Shown here piece by piece: positions 55,893 through 64,000 of a stretch of 64,000 nt of DNA (the first letter of the stretch is position 1; every line of letters starts with the position of its first letter). The notes beneath the pieces are model-generated. The model saw only the letters and a list, made by a program, of their open reading frames with translations, did no database searches and was not told the DNA's origin. A program made the translations under genes and the position numbers. Origin of the DNA: Gigantopelta aegis (lineage: Eukaryota; Mollusca; Gastropoda; Neomphalida; Peltospiridae); assembly GCF_016097555.1 (NCBI RefSeq), contig NC_054712.1, positions 50,179,794 through 50,243,793 of the forward strand, given 5' to 3'.

Positions 55893-58800
55893 CTGTAAGA
55901 AAAATATAAGCAAATTAACATCAGTTTCTTTTATCCATTGACAGCAACACAATGTAGTAATTTGGTTTTAACCTTCTGACTACTGAAGGCGATATATCTC
56001 GCCCGACGTCACGTCAGTCGATATACTGTACACTGTATACAGTGCATTCCCCAATTCATATTTCCCGCCGTTTTGCACACGACACTCACCGGAAACGGAA
56101 ATATAATTAAAGAAAAAAGATTTTTTTTTCAAAATGGTGGCTTTTGTTTTGATTTTTTCAATTGAAAATACCTTTTCAGCAAGTATTTTCGCTTGACAAC
56201 AATGGCGGCACGTCGCGGTCATTTTCAGGGATCGATAGCTGATTGTGACAGCTAATTTGATAATAAATTTGATCGTTTTACCGACAACGAAAATGACCAA
56301 ATATTGCAATATGAATCTTAGTTCGGGTTTAAAAAAAAATTCTGGTCAGAAAACCACTGTTATCGGGAATAATGGACATAAATACTGGACAGCTGGCCAC
56401 AAATGCCCGTAAGTAAACGCAACTTTTTAAAAATTTTGCCTAATTTTAATCACCATTAGCCGATCTAAAAATAATAAAAATTACAAAAAAAGACACGAAA
56501 ATAATACTTACCGATTCATATATGAATTTTATTTCATGTATTTATAAAACATTTAAGTGAATATATGTGAGTAAAAATTATAAACTTGTACCCACTAACG
56601 TGGTTTTTGTTAAAAATTAATCCAGTAGTCTAAAGGTTAATGGCATTAAAAAATACACACATATGATATCCATACATAATTAATAAAACGATAGCAGCAA
56701 ATGCACAGATGACATACTGTTGAATATAGCCAGAAGGGCAATAGGCCATTATCATATGATCAACTGCTCTATCACGGCTTTAGATTGCATCGACGTCGAG
56801 GCGATAAACGTGCCCAAAATACAGATGCCCAAATTAACTACAACCATGCTGACATAAAAATATTTCATCCGAAAACCACCGAAATGTTAAGTTTAATTGC
56901 ATTAAAATAGCTTGAAATGCATTTATGAATATTGACAACTCTCCAACAGCTATCAATGACAGTAGTGAACTAACACTACTTTCCTGCGCTCAGAAAAAAC
57001 AAAAGTCCCCATTGTGCCCAAATTATTGACATCTAAAGCTCAAGTCCATTACATCCTGTTACAACATATAACCCCATCACTAATTTATCCCAAGCAACTA
57101 GAAAAATAGCCATTATTTGTCATCCCAAAAGTGCTATCCTGTATGAAAGAGCATACAAAAGATTAAAGGGACATTCCTACTTCGCTGCATTCGTTTCCCA
57201 CTAATAAAATATTTCTACGATTAAACTTACATATTAAATATATTTTCTTGTTTAGAATATCAGTGTCTGATATTCAATGTGTTTCTGGTCGTCTTAATAT
57301 TTGTAAGACGCCTAAACTGGATTTTGTCTACAAATAATTTTGTACGTATGAAAATATTATATTTCAGGAAATAAAATAAAATTTAACCTAGTACAAATAT
57401 TAGAACTATCAGAAACACGTTAAATATACAGCCACTAATATTTTATGAAGAAAAATATATTTGATATGTAATTACAATTGTTAAAAAGTCTGTTAGTCGA
57501 TAACATCTTAAAATTGGCAGCAAACTCAGGAATGTCCCTTTAAAGAAAACCGTGTTTTAATACTTTGTGAGTTAGTGGTGCTACAGCTTTATCATTCTCA
57601 CTTATTTACATTATAACATTTTATTAGCCAGAGCTCCTGCACACAAAAAAACTTTGTTTTGTTTAACAACACCACTAGAGCATACTGATTTATTGATCAT
57701 TGGCTATTGGATGTCAAACATATGGTAATTTTGACACAGAGGGGAAACCCGCTACATGTTTTCATTAGTAGCAAGGGATCTTTTATATTCACCATCCCAC
57801 AAACAGGATAGCACATACCACAGCCTTTGATATACCAGTCGTGGTGGCACTGGCTAGAACGAGAAATAACCCAATAGGCCCACCGACGCAGATCGAACCT
57901 GAACCGACCGCGCATCATGCGAGTGCTTTACCACTGGGCTACCATCCCGCCCTCTGCTGGACAATGGAAACCAGTATAAAAGAAGACCATTGTGTTTCTG
58001 TTACGAACCTCACTGGGTGTTCTCTCAAGCTCCTCGGCAACACTCTTCTGTTTGGAAATATCCAGCGAATTAAACATCTCGCACAAGTCGCCATCAAGAA
58101 CATTCTACAAAATAAGCAAAACACCTGCATCAGATAGAGATGGGTCACAACATTTAAATTGGTAATGTAAACAACTGCAAATAAAATAAAAAAACAACGT
58201 ATAGAGATACACCCCTCCCCCAAAAAAAACCCCAACAACAAACCAACCCAACATTTGTTCAACGACACAACTAGAGTACATTGATAATTAAAAATCAGAT
58301 ATCGATGTCAAAACACATAAACAAGCACTTCCACCTGTATTTGACATATCAATGGTTGTTAAGTTTAAAAAAAATAATAATTTACTTGGCCATTTAATGT
58401 TAACCTGTCTGTAGATAAGTCAATATTGCAAAAAGTAGCTTGGTGGCAAATGAGATTCCTTTATGACAATGACTAGTTGCAAATGGCTTAAGAAAACAGG
58501 ACCGAATCTCAACAACATTGTAGGTAATCAGTTTTATCTGATGGAAGACAAATGTGCAGACTAATAACAGGAAGTTACTATAAACTATTCTAAGATCCCA
58601 TCTGACAATTACCTTGATTGGATAATAATATGAACGGAATCCCAGGTGGTCACGTCCACACAAGGGAGGGTACTCTGATCTCATGTACATTTCTAAATGC
58701 TGGAAGAAATCGTGATCCTATAAAAAAAAAAAAAAATAAAAAATCAAATTAGAAGGGAGATATAATATATTTTTAAAATACCATACTTAAACAAAATTTA

Positions 58801-61800
58801 CTTTAAATGTCAATTCATTCATACTACACCATTTGATGTAAGTTTCAAACGATGTGACATGTTTATGTTTTACCATTTACCATGTGTAACAAGAGGCTGT
58901 CAAATTATCAAATACATATTTTTATTTATCTTTATATCTTCGCTTTGGAATATTCTAGTGTTCATATCATAGATCACAAAAATATAGAGGTCCCTAAGTA
59001 GCAAAATATAACCAAATGCACTTTAATTTATTATAGATTTAATGACAACAATTAAAAGCAAAGTTTATTAGTGACTCAAGATGAAAATATCTGAAATGTT
59101 TGCTGACCAACCTCGTGTGATGTGAATGGCACCAGCATTCCTATAGCACCAGACAGCGTCGTGTAGACGAGGGACTCGGAACCTCCAGGTATCAGCGTCG
59201 CCTTCTGTAGAGACGTAATCACTTCACCAATGTGGAAACTCGCAACTATATCGGCCTGTTAAAAACAGAACGTCTTCACATTAGCACGATCAACAGCAGA
59301 AGGTAAAAACTAGAAACTCGCAACTATATTGGCCTGTTAAAACAGAACGTCTTCACATTAGCAGAATCAAGAGTAGAAGGTAAAAACTAGAGGTACAACA
59401 CAGCAACAGTAATTCTAAAATTTTAAATGTATCGACATAATCAACCTACTGTCTACTTTACAACAATATTTTAAGTGTTTTCATCCATCGGTCCCTGCCA
59501 TGTTAAATATCGATTTTACCAGTTCATTCATATCAAAATTAACATTTCTTTTTAATCTATACCTACGATCTGGTTAGTCGGAATGGGATTATTTACACTG
59601 ATAACACCTAAGATATGATAATACACATGCATGGCTGTTAACAAAAGTAAAATGTTGTGACTGAAATTTCAAGGTACAGGGCATTGCCCTGGTTGGGGGT
59701 TTAGATGGCGGATGTCAGTGCCATGATTATATCACCATTCAAAATGGTAGTGTTTTACATGACAATTGTAGTCCACTTTAAATATATTTCTCCCAACCCA
59801 AACCCTGTTTGTTTTTTGTTTTATTGGACAAAAACATTAATTTGATGGGTCCTGCAGTGAACCTATATTAATAAAAATAGTCCTATTAGGCTGACATTTG
59901 CTGGGGTGTTCTTTCACAAGCTACGGACATTTTTTTTAAAGTTTGCATTATTACTTGATATTATTTATTTAGGCTTGACCGCCAGCTAATGGACGGCAAA
60001 TATAATATTCAAATACATTTACATCGGGTCACCGTAGTCTTATTGCAAATTCATTATGGTAGTTAAAAATTGGGGTAAAAGCCAATGTCTGATACTGCAT
60101 TACGCTAACGTTGAATAGTCCTCTGTTGATCTTTGTGTCCATTTAACAATACGTAACGCAAAATCTTGCAGTTTTAATACCCCTCTCGCTCGTGTAACGT
60201 TTTGTGACCATGTCATATTTTACTTTGGGGTCTTTAGTAATACATATATGTTAAAATAAAACGGCAATGATTGGTTGCATACTTTATTAATTAACATTAC
60301 GTTGCACAATAACCCCCCCAATTACGTTTTGTCACACATCCCATAATTCCTACTCTCCTTAGTGCACGTTGAGTAGTTCTCGAATGACCCCATTATTCAA
60401 TCGTAAATAATAAATAATAAAGAAGTAACATTTTTAAAAAGTTAATTTTTCACCGGATCAATTTTTATTAAGTCTCAATATCTATAATACGCAATCTAAT
60501 AATCTCCCAGCAGAACTATTACATTGTAACAGTGTTCAAACTCGCATGTGCTGTTAGTTACATAATGTGACATCGGGTACGGCCATTACTTCAAAGGGAG
60601 TGAGTAGCACATTTAAATTAGGGGTTTTTTTTCCACTTAATTTACAACTACTGTAGTAACGTTTTTTTTAGGGGGGGTTTAATTACAAAAACTGTACCAA
60701 ACATGATTTAAATTTTTTTTAAAATAATAATAAAATATCTGAAAAAAAGAGTACGAAACATATGTACACACCTTTTTACAAAATAAGATCGTCTGCTTAA
60801 AATAGCACAGCAAATGGTAATGCAGGATAATACTTTTACTTTCTACGTCCGTAAATAGCGGATTGGACGTGTTGCGATAGATCCCAAATATGTGTTAACG
60901 CAAATGGATGGATTAAAACAAAAAGTTATATTCTTCTACCAAAATTATATTATATCAGACAATGTAGGCATTATTACTAAAAACTACTGTATCAAAACAG
61001 GATACACCTAATTTGCATATCCAGGTCAGAGTTGTTCGTCATGTGTTCATAATCGATCGGAAAACCAAAACGAAACTTTTTCGATGTCATTTTTTTTTTA
61101 AATATACAATTAGCTAAATTTGTAAACATTTTTATGAGTTCAAGTGTCCACGATAAGAGCAACTTTGGGAATCTTTATTGTGAAACTGTTGGGTTGAAGG
61201 GTCTAATTGGGGAAAAGTTTGATATTGGATTGGGAATTTACGTTAGGGGAATGGGGCCGGTGAACGGCCCCAAAATGTATAGTAGTTTATACCCTGGGAT
61301 GGGTCCCTAAAGGGGGTCAGTGGGGCAAAGAAAACGTCCGAAGCGTTGACATTACGGAAACCGAAAACGGCCTAAGTGATTCTCATTTAAAAAAAAAAAA
61401 AAAAAAAACTGAAAAATAATTTCCACAATTTCTCTGACGACGGAAATCCGTCTCACGACGGACAGTTAACAGCCATGCACATGCGCATTTGACACAAAAA
61501 ATTACTCATTAAATTTATTTTTTAGATGGGGAAATAAATATATATCAAAATATACAAAAAAATTTAAAATATAAACACCACCACCACAAAAAACCCTCCA
61601 AACCCCAACATGTGGTCATCAAAAATGAAATGACAAGTGAAACAATATAGTAAAGTTCAAAGGCCTTGTTCCTTGAAGTTATCATACGTTTCATGGCAGA
61701 ATTGAAATTAGAGTAATTTTCCACAACACACATGAATCCGGTAGATAGATTATATATCTAATAAACAGTATCTTTGTTAATTTTACCTTCTGTGACGCAC

Positions 61801-64000
61801 CACTGAGAAGACCCCGGTCCCAGAGTGCCTTGTTCCCAGTCGGATCTTCATCAACATCATCAGACACGTCCGTTGGAAGGCGGATCTGATTATAACAAAC
61901 AAGACAATTATCATTTACTGTTATACGTCACTGCAGATTAACTAGTACAGTAAGTGAAACAAAAAACAAATGATTAAGAAATGAATCCTTGGCACAAAAA
62001 CATTAACAAAACATTTTAAAGGGGAAGGGGTACACAAACATACCCAAAATCCATTATTCAATCAGTTGTTTACAAAATCTTTACTTTTTAAAAAAATTTT
62101 TTTAGATGTAAAAGGTTTGTTTCTACGAACATAGTAAATTTTGTTTTACTATTTTTTTCTTCTGAACCAATCAAAATTAATAAAAAATCCTTACTATAGA
62201 TATATTTCCAAATTTGTCTGCACCCGCTACGGTGGTGTAGTCGAGTTGACAAGAGCAGGTAATCCAGCGCGGGTTCGTATCATCGGCAAACACGATCAGC
62301 TGGTTCTCCTGTCGCTTGTATCGGACAAAGTGAAAACTTTCCTGGACGTCAGCAACCATCACTCGGTTTCCCAACGCATGGATCGACACAATGCAGTTCG
62401 GAACATGCTGGTGGAAAAAAGAAAATAAGAATGAGCAAACACTAGCAGCCTGACTAACTATAAGAAAAGGAAAGGAATGTTCAACAATACCTCGACATAT
62501 GTCAGGAGGAAACCTACTGCTACCACATTAGCAACTTGTACCGAAAAAGCAGCAAGGGATCTTTCATATATTTGCACTGACAGGACAGTACATATCAGAC
62601 TTTGGTGTACCTGTCATGTAGTTCTGACTGGCAAAGGAAAAACAATAATCCATCCAGGGCAATTGATCCTGTGACATCCCGCACGTCAAAGAGCACCCCA
62701 CCACTAGGATAAATACTGTCCTGACTGACTGCAAGTCTCACAGCTAATTTGTAAGTTGAATTTGGCCACTGTGCAGACAGAAAACATGATGCAATATTAC
62801 ATTTAAATAGCTTCCACTTTCTGATTTCAGCAAGGTTTCTGAAAAAAAGGAGCAACCCCCCCCCCTCCCCCCACCTTTCATCAATTTAAGTATGTAAACG
62901 AAACTGACATACACGCCAAAACTGGATTGGTTAAAGCATGTTACTGAATATCTAAGTCGGCTAATAATATATACACAATAATCGGCAAATTACTGTTCAT
63001 TTATTAACACATAACGTTTTCTACTAGCAACGCATACCTTGTTTTCACATTTCCTCAACAGTTTCTTCTTTCCCAGATCATAAACACGTAAATATCTGCC
63101 AACACCAATCAACGCACGGCCCTGAAACGCACAGATAGCTCCGGGTACATTGTCAACAGTTGTTTTATGAAGTAGTTCCAGTTTTGAGCCTTGATTGGTC
63201 AGATGGTATGTATAAAGAAAACCGCCAGTCAGAGATCGTGGGTTCAACACCAAGTCACGCGACACGCCCACTATCACAAACACCTCATCCGGCTTGCTTG
63301 AGAACTTCACAAGTGCTATGCTGTAATTAAAACACACAAATCTCAAATATAAAAGAAATATGATGCATTGCTAAGTGTACTCTCAAAATTCGCTATGGCA
63401 ATGAACAATGCATTCCCAAAATTAATTAGCAATTTGCCACACTATTGGGTAGTTACTATTTTATACCCAACTGCCATAACAAAGTAGTCTGAATTAAAGG
63501 AATGGGGTGAATGTATATGCATGTCTGTGCGTCAGTGTACACACACATGCTTTATGTATTCATGTGAGTACATAATATTATATCTATTGTTATACAAACA
63601 TAGTTCTGAAAAGATTGACACACATAATAACCAGTTTAAAACAATCAAAATTGCATCAATGCATATAAAGACATTAAAATATAATTTGATGTTCACTTTT
63701 AAAAATTGACTGAATTCCGTTTCTCAAAGCAACCCAACTGACCTGTCAACTCGATTACCATTATCCTCTCTCATTGGGATATTCTTCTCTCCTTTCCCAC
63801 TCCCCTTTCTCACATGAAAAAATATCGATTAAAAAAAAGACAACAGATCAGGTTTCTGCTAAATTAATTGTTATGTATGATTTGTTAAAGTATAACCGCA
63901 CCTGTGAGCTGCCTCGTTCTGTTCGAGCGAGATCTTGTCGAGTGTCTCTCCAGTGATGGGGTTAATAATTCGGATTATCGATGCCCACATCCCCGGTCCG
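55848..64000 (-). CDS. SF3B3: Splicing factor 3B subunit 3 (SF3B3), C-terminal eight exons, 5' part outside window
   Basis: Join on the minus strand: 64000-63902 (partial), 63320-63038, 62407-62195, 61885-61787, 59255-59112, 58717-58613, 58104-58009, 55892-55848. Together they encode about 360 residues, the C-terminal third of a protein usually near 1217 residues. SF3B3 (SAP130) is a scaffold of the SF3b complex in the U2 snRNP and helps branch-site recognition. It is built of WD40-like beta-propellers related to DDB1 and CPSF1. Recognisable stretches in order: GMWASIIRIINPITGETLD, VGVSRDLVLNPRS, GVGRYLRVYDLGKKKLLRKC, ADVQESFHFVRYKRQENQLI, VAGADKFGNI, DEDPTGNKALWDRGLL, LIPGGSESLVYTTLSG, PPLCGRDHLGFRSYYYP, and the terminus SKKLEDIRTRYAF. 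All introns are GT-AG with consistent phases. Confidence 0.96.
55893..57166. other. SF3B3 last intron (3' part), no recognised element
   Basis: AT-rich intron sequence. A short plus-strand purine block near 56320 and other small frames look non-coding. Confidence 0.45.
57167..57539. mobile_element. piggyBac-type MITE (373 bp) in an SF3B3 intron
   Basis: Inverted ends AGGGACATTCCT and AGGAATGTCCCT with TTAA on both sides (57163-57166 and 57540-57543), the hallmark target of piggyBac transposases. Inner arms also pair in part (TAAAATATTTCTACG region against the TTTTATGAAGAAAAATA region). Non-coding. Confidence 0.83.
57650..57955 (-). mobile_element. tRNA-derived SINE, head A with tail I, full length
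   Basis: Plus strand: TTTGTTTAACAACACCACTAG, TCATTGGCTATTGGATGTCA, AGCAAGGGATCTTTTATATT, CCAGTCGTGGTGGCACTGGC, AACCCAATAGGCCC, then the head ATCATGCGAGTGCTTTACCA and CTGGGCTACCATCCCGCCC. Complements 8516-8814 over its whole length. It lies in the last SF3B3 intron, 54 bp from exon 58104-58009. Confidence 0.93.
58009..58104 (-). CDS. SF3B3: SF3B3 internal exon
   Basis: The acceptor is TTGTAG|AATG. Encodes NVLDGDLCEMFNSLDISKQK and SVAEELERTPSE, 32 codons. The donor is GAG|GTTCGT. Confidence 0.95.
58250..58320 (-). mobile_element. SINE tail I fragment
   Basis: TTGTTCAACGACACAACTAG, GTACATTGATAATTAAAAAT and TATCGATGTCAAAAC resemble the SINE tail in degraded form. It is in the intron between exons 58104-58009 and 58717-58613. 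Confidence 0.6.
58613..58717 (-). CDS. SF3B3: SF3B3 internal exon
   Basis: Follows a TTTTTTTTTATAG acceptor. Encodes DHDFFQHLEMYMRSEYPPLC and GRDHLGFRSYYYPIK, 35 codons. The donor is AAG|GTAATT. Confidence 0.96.
59112..59255 (-). CDS. SF3B3: SF3B3 internal exon
   Basis: The acceptor is TTAACAG|GCC. Encodes ADIVASFHIGEVITSLQKAT, LIPGGSESLVYTTLSGAIGM and LVPFTSHE, 48 codons. The donor is GAG|GTTGGT. The acceptor and first part of the exon are duplicated just upstream (see the direct repeat at 59235-59390). Confidence 0.95.
59235..59390. repeat. 78 bp tandem duplication across an SF3B3 exon boundary
   Basis: GAAACTCGCAACTATAT starts at 59235 and again at 59313, and both copies continue through GGCCTGTT and ACAGAACGTCTTCACATTAG to AAGGTAAAAACTAG. 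The first copy covers the start of exon 59255-59112 and its acceptor. The second lies in the intron and carries a copy of the acceptor, with its exon-like start at 59333. Confidence 0.92.
59391..61786. other. SF3B3 intron, no recognised element
   Basis: About 2.4 kb of AT-rich intron with an A-tract near 61389-61409. No repeat family seen elsewhere in the window was recognised here. Confidence 0.45.
61787..61885 (-). CDS. SF3B3: SF3B3 internal exon
   Basis: The acceptor is ATCAG|ATCCGC. Encodes IRLPTDVSDDVDEDPTGNKA and LWDRGLLSGASQK, 33 codons. The donor is AAG|GTAAAA. Confidence 0.96.
62195..62407 (-). CDS. SF3B3: SF3B3 internal exon
   Basis: The acceptor CCACCAG precedes CATGTTCCG. Encodes HVPNCIVSIHALGNRVMVAD to VAGADKFGNISI, 71 codons, phase 0 at both ends. 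The donor is ATA|GTAAGG. Confidence 0.96.
62470..62700 (-). mobile_element. Degraded SINE in an SF3B3 intron
   Basis: Plus strand: GGAATGTTCAACAATACCTC, AAACCTACTGCTACCACA, GAAAAAGCAGCAAGGGATCT, GGACAGTACATATCAGACTT, GGGCAATTGATCCTGTG. Order and motifs match the SINE body with many substitutions. It starts about 60 bp 5' (gene sense) of exon 62407-62195. Confidence 0.72.
63038..63320 (-). CDS. SF3B3: SF3B3 internal exon
   Basis: The acceptor is TTACAG|C. Encodes 95 residues from SIALVKFSSKPDEVFVIVGV to YDLGKKKLLRKCENK. The donor is AAG|GTATGC. The motif NVPGAICAFQGRALIGVG is highly characteristic. Confidence 0.96.
63902..64000 (-). CDS. SF3B3: SF3B3 exon (partial at the right edge)
   Basis: Encodes GPGMWASIIRIINPITGETL and DKISLEQNEAAH. 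It ends AG|GTGCGG at 63901-63900 in phase 2. The upstream end is cut by the window. Confidence 0.94.

Overview
This 64 kb window looks like AT-rich, intron-rich nuclear DNA from an animal, most likely a mollusc. Two conserved animal genes can be assembled exon by exon, both on the minus strand. The rest is interspersed repeats: tRNA-derived SINEs, terminal-inverted-repeat DNA transposons and MITEs, a LINE remnant, a decayed Tc1 transposase, microsatellites and minisatellites. The mollusc assignment rests on the look of the SINE families and the bilaterian-type proteins; it was not confirmed by any search.

Layout. Positions 1-27200 hold no convincing conserved gene. They contain a large (GA)n array, SINEs and MITEs, a LINE 3' remnant near 10.5 kb, an isolated GC-rich open frame of unknown nature (12097-12906), and a Tigger-like element (15261-16548). 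Positions 27229-49795 (minus) are the complete coding region of SNRK, an LKB1-activated AMPK-related kinase: six coding exons, about 953 codons, all splice phases consistent. Its introns are loaded with transposons, including a 1.54 kb Tc1 element with a dead transposase and a transposon-within-a-transposon in intron 1. Positions 49800-55840 are intergenic. Positions 55848-64000 (minus) are the last eight coding exons, about 360 residues, of SF3B3, the SF3b complex subunit of the U2 snRNP; its 5' part lies beyond the right edge. The two genes are head-to-tail, with SF3B3 upstream of SNRK, about 6 kb apart. There is no sign that they function together.

No prokaryote-style system, CRISPR array, rRNA or stand-alone tRNA gene was found. 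The points most worth a second look are the modular SINEs (two heads and two tails in all four combinations), the unexplained GC-rich frame at 12.1-12.9 kb, the nested elements in SNRK intron 1, a 78 bp duplication that copies an SF3B3 splice acceptor, and a possible C-terminal CaaX box on SNRK.
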